Origin: JAGXRK01 sp963804005
GTDB lineage: Bacteria; Bacteroidota; Ignavibacteria; Ignavibacteriales; Ignavibacteriaceae
Reading direction: 5' to 3'
DNA length: 64,000 nt
Assembly (NCBI GenBank): GCA_963804005.1
Contig: CAWDOP010000002.1
Coordinates: 601,779-665,778, forward strand
Shown here piece by piece: positions 17,152 through 25,716 of this stretch. A model generated the notes under the pieces. The model was not told the origin of the DNA. It saw nothing but the letters and a program-made list of their open reading frames with translations, and did not search any database. Made by a program: the position numbers and the translations under genes. Numbering within the stretch: the stretch's first letter is position 1; each line of letters starts with the position of its first letter.

Positions 17152-17856
17152 ATGAAAGAACTAAACTCCCCAAATGATGAGATAACTAAAGTCACTATAA
17201 TTGATAGTGTTATTTACGTACTCAAAAAATTTGACTTGCAGCCAAAAGACTATATCTACGTTGCTAATGCATTGCTGGATATGGCCATCAAACCAAAAGT
17301 TGAATCAAAAAATAAATCTTTTGAAAAAATTAATCTCGATCCCGATCTTAAACTCCCTATCTCTTTTGAAGATATAACCATCAGGGAAATCAATCTGGCA
17401 AAAGACAAACAAAAAATAATCGGATGGATTGAGGATATTCAGGGACGCGATTTTTTCCTGTCACGTATTGATGATATAGAGCTTGCAACTGATGTAATAA
17501 TTAAAGATCCTAAACACATTTTCGGATTAGTTCTAAAAGATGGTGTTCCGATTGGTATTATGAGTTACATGAATTACGATAAAAAAAACAGAAAAGCCGA
17601 GCTTAGAAAGATTATCGGTGATTTAGACTACAGAGGAAAAGGATATGGTAAAAAAGCTACAAACCTTTGGCTTTCTTATGGTATCAATTGTCTGAATCTA
17701 AGAAAAATCTACCTTTACACTTTTGAAAATGATTTAAGGAACATAAGAATAAATCTTGATATGGGCTTTCAGCTTGAAGGAATATTCAGGAAAGAAAATC
17801 TGCACGGAAATGAAACTAAAGACATTATGAGAATGGCGTATCTCGCAGAGGAGTAA
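17152..17856 (+). CDS. GNAT-family acetyltransferase (RimJ/PseH-like) with N-terminal extension
   Basis: 234 aa. The N-terminal 70 residues (VIYVLKKFDLQPKDYIYVANALLDM) resemble a small helical carrier or docking segment. The GNAT domain follows: ITIREINLAKDKQKIIGW, then GVPIGIMSYMNYDKKNRKAELRKIIGDLDYRGKGYGKKAT (acetyl-CoA loop R/Q-x-x-G-x-G/A), then NLRKIYLYTFENDLRNIRINLDMGFQLEGIFRKE. In this neighbourhood it may acetylate an amino sugar, but ribosomal-protein-type acetylation is equally possible from sequence. Expression may depend on the AATC array directly before the start. Confidence 0.8.
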   Translation: MKELNSPNDEITKVTIIDSVIYVLKKFDLQPKDYIYVANALLDMAIKPKVESKNKSFEKINLDPDLKLPISFEDITIREINLAKDKQKIIGWIEDIQGRDFFLSRIDDIELATDVIIKDPKHIFGLVLKDGVPIGIMSYMNYDKKNRKAELRKIIGDLDYRGKGYGKKATNLWLSYGINCLNLRKIYLYTFENDLRNIRINLDMGFQLEGIFRKENLHGNETKDIMRMAYLAEE

Positions 17857-17928
17857 TTGCAAAGGGAAAAGCACCGCAGGCGGAGCATAGCGCAAAGCGT
17901 CTTGTCACTAGTCTTGCCGATAGGCAGA

Positions 17929-18418
17929 TTTCGACGACTGAAAGAAGGAGAAATCTAAGGGCTGCGTTTTTAGATTTCTCACCCCGATAGTTATCGGAAC
18001 AGGCTCTAGGACATTTAATTAAAAAGGAAGTTAAATTCTTTTCTTAGTGTAAGAAAAGAATCAACCTGCCTGCGGAGGCAAGAACATTCACTGAAAAATA
18101 ATTACTATAATTTTACGTCGTTCCATTACGACAAAATAACTCATTCCTTAAAAAGGAATTCAAACAGATTTTGTCATTTTCATTTCACTTTACAAAATTA
18201 TTTATACGCAATTCTTTTTATGTGCCAAAGTAAAATGAATTTTATTTTAATAAATGGACATCAAATAATTGGCGTTAATAGAATAAATGAATGAAGTGGG
18301 AAGCGAAGAATGTTGTATGAGCGCAGCGAGTTCATTCTTCGTAACGAAATGAATGAAATTCTTAGCCAATTATTTGCAGTCTTGATTTTTTCGTTCTTTT
18401 GTATCAAGACAAAAGAAC
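17929..18418 (+). repeat. hairpin-rich interspersed repeat, copy A
   Basis: About 490 bp, repeated in the same direction at 21811-22274. Consecutive inverted repeats: GAGAAATCTAA/TTAGATTTCTC (17948-17980); CCGATA/TATCGG (17984-17997); ATTCTTTTCTTA/TAAGAAAAGAAT with a 3-nt loop (18035-18061); GACAAAAT/ATTTTGTC around ATTCCTT/AAGGAAT (18130-18175); AAATAATTGGC/GCCAATTATTT (18263-18375) around CGAAGAATG/CATTCTTCG (18304-18341). The last 40 bp hold two interlocking stems (18379-18386 with 18403-18410; 18393-18401 with 18410-18418). A short CCTGCCTGCGGAGGCA palindrome (about 18064-18079) is present only in this copy. No convincing ORF. Confidence 0.85.
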
Positions 18419-18612
18419 AATTAAATTTATTTTAAACCTTTATATTTTACTGGCGCCCGTCCCGCCTTTGCGGGATATCAAGACAAAAGTTAATTAATAA
18501 GTAGAATAATATTTGAAATTCCCTTATTCGCAAACGTGTCCGCCGAAGGAGGATTCGAAAATTCAGAATCCGTAATTCGCAAATTCAATAAAATAACTAA
18601 TAACAAATAACT

Positions 18613-18810
18613 ATGATAAAAGAAGCAACAATAATTTACAAAGCTGATGCCGAAAGCAAAGAAATTAGTTTTTGGCAAAGCAAATCGTCTGAAGAAAAAA
18701 TCTCTATTGTACAGGAATTAAGAGAACAATATATTCGATTATTCCATAAGGAGAATGAATATGCTGAAAGCAGAAAAAGACTTCGTAGAGTTTATAGAAT
18801 TATTAAATAA
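18613..18810 (+). CDS. small protein partner of a nucleotidyltransferase gene (remnant pair)
   Basis: 65 aa, charged and helical: IKEATIIYKADAESKEISFW, then SSEEKISIVQELREQYIRLF and RKRLRRVYRIIK. I recognise this type as the small gene that commonly precedes a nucleotidyltransferase-fold gene starting LxxEKDFxEFIELLNKxxVxYxIVGG. Here that second gene starts inside it at 18761 in another frame, preceded by AAGGAG. Because the partner is truncated, this protein is probably an orphan. Molecular function not known. Confidence 0.55.
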   Translation: MIKEATIIYKADAESKEISFWQSKSSEEKISIVQELREQYIRLFHKENEYAESRKRLRRVYRIIK

Positions 18811-18853
18811 ATTCAATGTTGAATATATGATCGACGGCACCAAGAGGTGCTAG
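18761..18853 (+). pseudogene. truncated nucleotidyltransferase-fold gene (first 23 or so codons)
   Basis: ATG at 18761 with AAGGAG at 18748-18753. It reads LKAEKDFVEFIELLNKFNVEYMI and then breaks where the family has VGGYA (here DGTKRC and a stop at 18851). Immediately afterwards begins AT-rich sequence leading to a four-helix-bundle gene, as if an insertion or deletion removed the rest. Confidence 0.6.
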
Positions 18854-18964
18854 AATTAGAAATGATAAATTAAAAATAAGAAATTAAATTCGAGGCGATT
18901 GAAAATTATGAATTATATGTTTCCGAAACGTTATAATTTAACCTTTGTAATTTATAATTGACAT

Positions 18965-19318
18965 ATGGATGAAGGATTAGGCAAAAGGTTATTTGAGTTT
19001 GCGATCAGAACAATTAAGTATTGCCGTAAGCTACCCAAAGCTAAGGAGTATGATATTATAAAAAACCAGCTAGTTAAAGCAGCCACATCTTGTGGGGCGA
19101 ATTACGAGGAAGCTCAAGGAGCAATTTCCAAACCTGATTTCTTCAATAAAATAAATATTTCCTTAAAAGAAATGCGCGAGACAAATTACTGGTTGAGAAT
19201 ATTGAATGAAATCTCAACAGAAGATGTGGAATTAAATTATTTGCTTTTAGAATCTCTAGAACTAAAAAAAATCCTGGGATCAATAAGCTCAAAGAATATT
19301 AAGAGAAATAATAAGTAA
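18965..19318 (+). CDS. four-helix-bundle protein (S23/rRNA-IVS type)
   Basis: 117 aa: GKRLFEFAIRTIKYCRKLPKAKEYDIIKNQLVKAATSCGANYEEAQGA (here the core is A-N-Y-E-E-A instead of N-I-A-E-G, the second common subtype) and FFNKINISLKEMRETNYWLRIL. Different enough from the other three copies to be an independent arrival and not a local duplication. It starts right after the truncated nucleotidyltransferase gene. Function unknown. Confidence 0.85.
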   Translation: MDEGLGKRLFEFAIRTIKYCRKLPKAKEYDIIKNQLVKAATSCGANYEEAQGAISKPDFFNKINISLKEMRETNYWLRILNEISTEDVELNYLLLESLELKKILGSISSKNIKRNNK

Positions 19319-19429
19319 AGTAATTCTAATATCTTATAACTTTTACATTATAATTTATCATTTTCAATTTAAAATTATCCGCACAGGCAGATCTTGAAGA
19401 ACTTGGGTAGGGTTTTGGGCATAGCGCAT

Positions 19430-19550
19430 TGTCACTTCTCTTGCCGATAGGCAGATTTCGACGAATGAATGAAGGAGAAATCTAAGGCAGCGTTTTTAGA
19501 TTTCTCACCCCGCTAAATCCCGAATTATCGGGACAATCGGTGATTCGAAA
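19430..19550 (+). repeat. partial copy (C) of the hairpin-rich repeat
   Basis: Matches the first part of copies A and B. It starts at TCTTGCCGATAGGCAGATTTCGACGA and has the perfect GAGAAATCTAA/TTAGATTTCTC stem. The second stem has a different sequence (CCCGA-ATTA-TCGGG) at the position of CCGATA/TATCGG in copy A. It ends TTCGAAATGACAG. Confidence 0.7.
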
Positions 19551-19970
19551 TGACAGATGATCAAGATTCGCAAATTCAGAATCCGTAATTCGAAAATTAC
19601 TAACTAATAACTGATAACTGTTAACTATTAACTGCTAACTGACCACTTAAGGAAATCTTTACAACATTCTACCATTTCTCACCATATTTAATTAATTTTG
19701 TACGTGAAATTATCTGTTTTTGATACGATGATTTAAAATTAACGGGGGACAATAATTATATTCTTTCCCCGCCTGATAACTTATCTTTTTACTTTACTAA
19801 AGCTTAAATTAAAGACGTATTTATATATTTTTTTGAGGATTTTGTACGATTCTCATTATACATTGTGAGTGACGTGGCGAAGCTGTGGCCGGGGGTAGGG
19901 ATTAGTTCTGAGTGCGATGTTCAAAGTTCAGTGATAGGAATTTTTAATTATTTAACTTTTAGAACGCATA

Positions 19971-20012
19971 ATGATAATCAAAAAGTTTGAAGATATAACA
20001 ACTAACAACTAA
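19971..20012 (+). pseudogene. four-helix-bundle remnant (first nine codons only)
   Basis: ATG ATA ATC AAA AAG TTT GAA GAT ATA reads MIIKKFEDI, the same start as the gene at 15885 (MIINRFEDI), then TTNN and stop. The upstream flank shares TTCAAAGTTC and general layout with that gene, and the downstream side goes directly into the AACT-type tract. It looks like a copy that lost its interior but kept both ends. Confidence 0.65.
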
Positions 20013-20131
20013 TAACTGTCAACTTTAACTGGCAAAGCGTTGAATAGTCATTCGTGGTCATTCAATCGTCATTGGTGTTTTTACTATATTTACTCTAAAT
20101 AATCGATAAAATATTTGGATATTGTTTTGTA

Positions 20132-20560
20132 ATGAATAAACTATTAGTAAATAAGATCAAATCTGTTTTGAGCGGTGATATCAATATTAAAATTGCTTAT
20201 TTATTCGGATCAATGGCAAGTAATAAAAGTAGATACGGCAGCGACCTGGATTTAGCCGTTTACTTTAAGGTGGAGCCTACTCTGAATGAAATTGGAATGT
20301 TAAATCTTAAACTTGAAGAGACTTCAAAATTTAAAATTGATCTGGTGAAATTAAATAAACTTGATAAATCAAATCCTGTACTGGCTTATTCTATTATAAA
20401 CGAAGGAATTGTTTTAATTAACAAAGAACCCGATTTGTTAAATGAATATAAAAGATCAGTTCTGCTTCAATATCTGGATTTCAAACCGACCAATGATTTA
20501 ATAAATAAAACTTTTTCTAACAGATTATCCAATAACAGATTTGCAGTGTTTGAAAAATGA
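20132..20560 (+). CDS. mntA: MntA-type nucleotidyltransferase antitoxin
   Basis: 142 aa minimal nucleotidyltransferase. IAYLFGSMASNKSRYGSDLDLAVYF carries the GSx(10)DxD signature with both catalytic Asp residues. In type VII systems this protein AMPylates the HEPN toxin on tyrosine and neutralises it. The downstream hepT gene overlaps it by 4 bp (ATGA), which is the classic layout. The C-terminal part (DKSNPVLAYSIINEGIVLINKEP) is also typical. A complete and probably functional pair. Confidence 0.9.
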   Translation: MNKLLVNKIKSVLSGDINIKIAYLFGSMASNKSRYGSDLDLAVYFKVEPTLNEIGMLNLKLEETSKFKIDLVKLNKLDKSNPVLAYSIINEGIVLINKEPDLLNEYKRSVLLQYLDFKPTNDLINKTFSNRLSNNRFAVFEK

Positions 20561-20952
20561 TAGAAGATAAACTAAAACGATTAGAAGAAAATCTAAAAGC
20601 CTTAAGTGAAATAAAAGCTGATTACACGCTTGAAGATATTAAGAACAATAAAGTTGATGAATGGGGACTTAGATATGGGCTTTTTGAATCAATTCAAATA
20701 ATAATAGATATTGCTTGTAGCATTGTAACTCAAAAGAATCTTGGAATACCTAAAAATTATTCGGACTGTATTCAGCTCCTTATTAGCAATAAATATGTAG
20801 ATAAAGAGCTTGGTGAGAAAATTAAAAGCACTGTAGGTTTAAGAAATTTATTGGTGCACGAATACGGAATTATTGATGTTGAGAGATTGTACAAATTTCT
20901 GGATCACATTCAGGATATACGAGACTTTGCATTAACCGTAAGTAAACCATAA
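20557..20952 (+). CDS. hepT: HepT-type HEPN ribonuclease toxin
   Basis: 131 aa, all-helical DUF86/HEPN protein. The catalytic motif RNLLVHEY fits Rx4HxY; the Tyr is the residue expected to be AMPylated by the partner. ESIQIIIDIACSIVTQKNLGIPKNYSDCIQLL is the usual central part. It overlaps mntA by 4 bp. Confidence 0.92.
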   Translation: MIEDKLKRLEENLKALSEIKADYTLEDIKNNKVDEWGLRYGLFESIQIIIDIACSIVTQKNLGIPKNYSDCIQLLISNKYVDKELGEKIKSTVGLRNLLVHEYGIIDVERLYKFLDHIQDIRDFALTVSKP

Positions 20953-21165
20953 TAATTCATTCGAAAGAACAAAGTTCGTGGAGTAAGGGAGTGTGCAAAG
21001 AGCAGAGGGAAGTCCGTCGCAGACGGAGCATAGGGTTTGGGGTCATTCAATTGTCATTCGTTGCCATTCAATCGTCATTGGTAGTTTTTAACCCCGAAGA
21101 GGTAAATCTTTATAAAAATCATCCTAACATTTCTCACCATATTTAATTAAATTTTGTAATAACAA

Positions 21166-21414
21166 ATGAAAAGTATACTTGAAAAAGCCTTATCGGGTTT
21201 AGCAGATGCGAATATTAGATTTACAGATTTACGGAAATTATTATTAGATCTTGGTTTTAAGGAAAGAATAAAAGGAGATCATCATATTTATTATCAAACT
21301 GGTATTACGGAAATTATAAATTTGCAACCGCTTAAAGATGGGAAAGCCAAACCTTATCAAGTAAAACAGTGCAGAAAGTTGATCCTAAAATATAAGTTAA
21401 ATAAGGAGTTTTAA
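21166..21414 (+). CDS. hicA: HicA-family mRNA interferase toxin
   Basis: 82 aa double-stranded-RNA-binding-like fold: FTDLRKLLLDLGFKERIKGDHHIYYQTG with the catalytic His in GDHHIY, then INLQPLKDGKAKPYQVKQCRKLIL. Cleaves mRNA when free of HicB. The hicB gene starts one base after its stop. Slightly longer N terminus than usual; the ATG at 21166 could be too early, but no better start lies before the domain. Confidence 0.88.
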   Translation: MKSILEKALSGLADANIRFTDLRKLLLDLGFKERIKGDHHIYYQTGITEIINLQPLKDGKAKPYQVKQCRKLILKYKLNKEF

Positions 21415-21415
21415 T

Positions 21416-21628
21416 ATGCATAAGTATGAAGTAATTATTTATTGGAGTGAAGAGGATAAGGCTTATATTGCAGAAGTACCTGAACTTTCAGGGTGCATGG
21501 CAGATGGTAAAACTTATCAAGATGCCCTGAATAATGTTCAGATTATTATTAATGATTGGATTGAAACTGCAAAAAAGCTTGGTAGAAAGATACCCAAACC
21601 AAAGGGAAGAAAATTAGTTTACGCTTAA
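21416..21628 (+). CDS. hicB: HicB-family antitoxin
   Basis: 70 aa: YEVIIYWSEEDKAYIAEVPELSGCMADGKTYQDALNNVQIIINDWIETAKKLGRKIPKP, the full HicB N-terminal fold that masks HicA. It ends with PKGRKLVYA and no DNA-binding domain, so autoregulation, if any, is not visible. Starts one base after hicA. Confidence 0.92.
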   Translation: MHKYEVIIYWSEEDKAYIAEVPELSGCMADGKTYQDALNNVQIIINDWIETAKKLGRKIPKPKGRKLVYA

Positions 21629-21810
21629 ATCTATTTGCTTCTAAATTTAATCTGTTGACTGGCGTATCTGAAAACCTGTCCGCGATGGAGCATTCGCTAA
21701 AATAAAATTCGCTAATTACAACACATTTAAATAACGATTATCGATTAACGATCTGAGATTTAAGATTTTTTTTTCGCAAGCCATAGCAGGCGGAGCATAG
21801 TGTATTGTCT

Positions 21811-22274
21811 TTTCGACGACTGAAAGAAGGAGAAATCTAAGGGCTGCGTTTTTAGATTTCTCACCCCGATAGTTATCGGAACAGGCTCTAGGACATTTAA
21901 TTAAAAAGGAAGTTAAATTCTTTTCTTAGTGTAAGAAAAGAATCAAAAGAAACATTCACTGAAAAATAATTGCTATAATTTTACGTCGTTCCATTACGAC
22001 AAAATAACTCATTCCTTAAAAAGGAATTCAAACAGATTTTGTCATTTACATTTCACTTTACAAAATTATTTAACGCAATTCTTTTTAGGTGAGAATGAAT
22101 TTTAATAAATGGACATCAAATAATTGGCGTTAATAGAATAAATGAATGAAGTGTGAAGCGAAGAATGTTGTATGAGCGCAGCGAGTTCATTCTTCGTAAC
22201 GAAGTGAATGATATTCTTAGCCAATGATTTGCTAGTCTTGACTTTTTGTTTCTTTTGTGTCAAGACAAAAGAAA
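21811..22274 (+). repeat. hairpin-rich interspersed repeat, copy B
   Basis: Direct copy of 17929-18418 with scattered substitutions and a few small indels (it lacks the CCTGCCTGCGGAGGCA palindrome). It keeps the H1, H2 and 12-bp ATTCTTTTCTTA stems, the GACAAAAT stem and the CGAAGAATG stem. The terminal stems are GTCTTGAC/GTCAAGAC (22235-22242 with 22259-22266) and TTTCTTTTG/CAAAAGAAA (22249-22257 with 22266-22274). Both differ from copy A by matched changes on the two sides. Confidence 0.85.
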
Positions 22275-22448
22275 GTAAAATATATATTTGCAGCCTGCCT
22301 TGCCGGACGCAAGTCGAGGCAGGTCTTGATCCGCCGTGGCGGAGCAGAGCGCAACGGGGCTGGAAGTCACATCCCATTCCCTGTTCTTTGAAATATTGAA
22401 AAACCAGGGCACAGCAAATGCCATGCCCTTTTGTGGTTGATGATTATG

Positions 22449-22817
22449 TCAGCTTGTGAATGTGTTGGAATAGCTAACTACATTTTTGTTTATATCAAGA
22501 GTTAGTAAAGTTAAAAAGACTTTACGATCCTGATACTGCGAAATCAATTGCGAAGTCTGATTAAGAAACGGAATATCGAAATTGATTACATCACCCAGCG
22601 TAAGCGGCTGATCGTTTGAAATGAGACGCATAAAAAGATTTTTATCTCCCAGCGTTTCAACGGGATTAGATAGATGCAGTACACCTACCATCTGAAAATA
22701 AAGTTCAACTGCAGGATCAATACCTGAAGTGACTGTTACTTCAGCCAATGAAGCGCTTAGAAGAGATTCACTTAATGTTAGCTCATTTATGTTAATTTCG
22801 AAACCGATATGAAACAA
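22449..22817 (-). CDS. hypothetical protein
   Basis: 122 aa, no family recognised. Sequence is hydrophobic-alternating and beta-like: IGFEININELTLSESLLSASL, AVELYFQMVGVLHLSNPVE, VINFDIPFLNQTSQLISQYQ. The start codon region is preceded by AT-rich sequence. It could be the C-terminal end of a larger lost gene in this decayed part of the island. No signal peptide. Confidence 0.45.
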   Translation of the reverse strand: MFHIGFEININELTLSESLLSASLAEVTVTSGIDPAVELYFQMVGVLHLSNPVETLGDKNLFMRLISNDQPLTLGDVINFDIPFLNQTSQLISQYQDRKVFLTLLTLDINKNVVSYSNTFTS

Positions 22818-22867
22818 GCATTCACTATAAAATAAATTCTAAAATTATCTTTCGTTTACTAAGATAA

Positions 22868-23466
22868 ATGAACTTGATCCCTCAGTGCGGATCCTTCAAA
22901 GAACATTTATCTTTTACCTGTCTTGAAAATGACGTGATATCTTTTAAAACTCCCGACTGCGAGAGAATAAGGCAAATGAATTTGCTGCAGAGCTGCTTAT
23001 GTACAAACCGTGGTTTGCGGATTTTGTTAAGAAGCGTAATATTGATGCCGGATTAATTAAAGAATTAGCCAATTATTTTAAGGTTTCTTTAACCGCAGCG
23101 GCTATACGTTATGCGGAAATAGGCAAATACCCTATAACAGTTATTTGCAGTAAAAACGGTGCTGTGCAATGGCACTATCCCTCACTACATTTTCCTGTTA
23201 AATATATTCCTAAAGGTTATAATGTTAGAAAAGAATCCGGTGCGTATGATTACTTTACCGGCCTAAGGGAAAGGCAAACGGGTAACGAAATACAAACTGA
23301 CTTGTCGCGGCGTAACGGAGTGGAGACGGAATACGATATGGTGCCCGCTCATACCTGGTTTTCTGAAGATTTTAAATGCCCGCGTGATCTTTATCTTTAC
23401 GAGCAGAATATTGTGATGAAAAGCTATGAAAGCGTGCTGACGCTGCTATGGGTCGCCGATGTTTGA
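22868..23466 (+). pseudogene. ImmA/IrrE-family peptidase, C-terminal remnant with frameshift
   Basis: The second frame (from about 22965) reads ENKANEFAAELLMYKPWFADFV, then YFKVSLTAAAIRYAEIGKYPITVICSKNG and FPVKYIPKGYNVRKESGAYDYF, the typical region after the HExxH motif in ImmA/IrrE metallopeptidases. An extra GA near 22962 shifts the frame out of the preceding ENDVISFKTPDCE. No HExxH is found upstream, so the catalytic part is missing. A dead remnant of a regulator/peptidase gene. Confidence 0.7.
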
Positions 23467-23584
23467 TCAGAGAAGAGTTTGGAGTTTTAATTTGAGTATA
23501 TAAATTTGATTAAGAAAAATCTTAATTTTGAAATGATAGTTAGTTTCATTAAAGGACTTACCAAAATAATAAATTATTATTAAA

Positions 23585-24560
23585 ATGGAAAAAATACTTA
23601 TTACAGGTGCGGGCGGTTTTATAGGTTCACACTTAGTTGAAGATTTGTTGAAGAAGGATTTAATGTTAAAGCATTTGTCAGTTATAATTCTAAAAATGAT
23701 TGGGGATGGTTAGAAAATTCCAAAGTTAAAAATGATATTGAAGTTATAAGCGGTGATATTCGTGATTATGATTCTGTTTACAATGCATTAAAAGACTGTA
23801 AAGCAGTATTTCATTTAGCTGCATTAATAGGAATCCCCTATTCTTACGTATCCCCTCTTGCATATATAAAGACAAATATTGAAGGCACGTATAATGTATT
23901 ACAAGCTGCAAAAGAAAGAAATTTGAACAACATTATAATCACTTCCACAAGTGAAACCTATGGAACAGCACAATACGTACCTATAGATGAAAAACATCCT
24001 TTAGTAGGTCAGTCACCTTATTCTGCATCCAAAATTGCAGCCGACCAAATAGCTTTGAGCTATCATAAATCATTTGGACTTCCTGTAAAAATTGCAAGAC
24101 CTTTTAATACATATGGACCAAGACAATCTGCCCGTGCAATTATTCCAACAATAATAACCCAGTTATTAAGTGGTAAAACTGAACTTGATTTGGGAAACAC
24201 AAAACCTACAAGAGATTTAACTTTTGTAAATGATACAGTTTCAGGATTTATTGAAATATTTAAAAGTAAGGATTTAATAGGTGAAGTAACAAATATTGGA
24301 ATGAATGAAGAAATAAGTGTTGAAGATTTAGCTAAACATATAGCTGATATTGTTAGAGTATAAGTATAAATATAAAACAAGATGAACAAAGAATAAGACC
24401 TGAAAACAGCGAAGTTGAAAGATTGAGTTGTGATAATACAAAGTTAATGAAATATACATCTTGGAAACCGAAGTATGATTTAAAAAAGGATTGACTGAAA
24501 CTATTAAGCTGGATTAAAGATAATATTAAATTATATAAACCGGATATTTATAATGTTTGA
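23585..24560 (+). CDS. legB: LegB-like NAD-dependent nucleotide-sugar 4,6-dehydratase (frameshifted)
   Basis: First step of legionaminic acid synthesis on GDP- or UDP-GlcNAc. Starts EKILITGAGGFIGSHLVEDLL (Rossmann GxxGxxG). After an indel near 23,645 it continues as WGWLENSKVKNDIEVISGDIRD and VFHLAALIGIPYSYVSPLAYI. STSETYGTAQYVPIDEKHPL and QSPYSASKIAADQIALSY hold the catalytic YxxxK. The end is RPFNTYGPRQSARAIIPTII. Further indels near 24,360 and 24,510 precede the tail ending at 24560. The protein sequence is otherwise well conserved. Its stop overlaps the legC start. Confidence 0.85.
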
Positions 24561-25712
24561 GTGATATTGTTGAATTTATTAAAAGTTTATATCCGAATCA
24601 GAATCCTGTTCCGCTTACATGCACCTGTGTTTCTTGGTAAAGAAAAAGAATATCTTATTGATTGTATTGACAGCACTTATGTTTCCTATGTTGGCAAATA
24701 TGTAACAAGATTTGAAGAAATGACTGCAGAATACACAGGGGCAAAATATGCAGTTGCAGTAGTAAACGGTACAGCAGCTTTACAAGTTGCATTACAAATT
24801 GCCGGTGTTGAATATGGAGATGAGGTTATTACACAACCATTAACTTTTGTTGCAACTGCAAATGCAATTTCACATTGCGGGGCAAAACCTGTTTTTGTTG
24901 ATGTTGATCTAGATACGATGGGAATGTCCCCGGAAAAATTAAATGATTGGTTGACAAAAAATGTTAAATGATCAATCAACCAAGCTAGCCTGCCAATCAA
25001 CCAGATCAACAAATTACGGGTAAGACTATCTCCGCTATTGTTCCTATGCACACATTCGGACATCCTTGCAGAATTGATGAGATAATTGAAGTTGCAAATA
25101 AATTTAATATTCCTGTTATTGAAGATGCTGCTGAATCGCTTGGTTCATTTTTAAAAACAAAGCATACAGGCACTTTGGTCTAGCAGGAATTTTAAGTTAC
25201 AATGGTAATAAAACTGTTACTACCGGCGGTGGTGGAATGATTATTACAGACGATGAAGAATTTGCAAGAAAAGCAAAGCATATTACAACTACTGCTAAAG
25301 TGCCACATAAATGGGAATATATGCACGATGAAGTTGGCTTATAATTATCGGCTTAACAAATGTAAGTGCTGCAATCGGTGTTGCGCAGATGGAATACTTT
25401 GATAAAATATTGAAAATAAAAGAGAAACTGCTGAACTTTATAAAAGAGTTTTTTAGAAACACAGAAATAAAGTTTTTTACTGAACCGGAAAATGCAAAAT
25501 CAAATTACTGGCTTAATGTTATTCAATTTCAAATAGAAAAGAGAGAGACTCATTCCTTGAATTTACAAATGCTAATGGTGTTATGACAAGACCTGTTTGG
25601 AGATTAATGAATAAATTAGAAATGTATAAAAAATGCCAATCGGGTAATTTGAACAAATTCATCATCTTTGGAAAGTCAAGTTGTAAATATTCCGAGCGGT
25701 TATAGAAATTAA
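24553..25712 (+). CDS. legC: LegC-family PLP aminotransferase (frameshifted)
   Basis: Transaminates the 4-keto sugar from LegB. Reconstructed start MFSDIVEFIKSLYPNQN at 24553, with one extra base immediately after. Then PVFLGKEKEYLIDCIDSTYVSYVGKYVTRFEE, YAVAVVNGTAALQVALQIAG and ITQPLTFVATANAISHCGAKPVFVD, all LegC signatures. Later pieces in other frames give VPMHTFGHPCRIDEI, IPVIEDAAESLGSF and SYNGNKTVTTGGGGMI with the PLP Lys. The end is QVVNIPSGYRN. At least five single-base shifts lie between 24,560 and 25,650. Confidence 0.85.
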
Positions 25713-25716
25713 ATTA

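Larger units (their letters stand above)
19319..20131. other. gene-free stretch with repeat pieces
   Basis: Holds a partial copy of the hairpin repeat (19430-19550), an ATTCAGAATCCGTAATTCG segment also present near 18565, an AACT-type tract (19597-19650), the 21-nt motif at 19864-19884, and the four-helix-bundle remnant at 19971-20012 followed by another AACT tract. No intact gene seen. Confidence 0.6.

Noticed and set aside
22102..22399. Open frames on both strands over repeat copy B
   Set aside because: They overlap the hairpin repeat, follow its palindromes and resemble no protein family; copy A does not keep the same frames.
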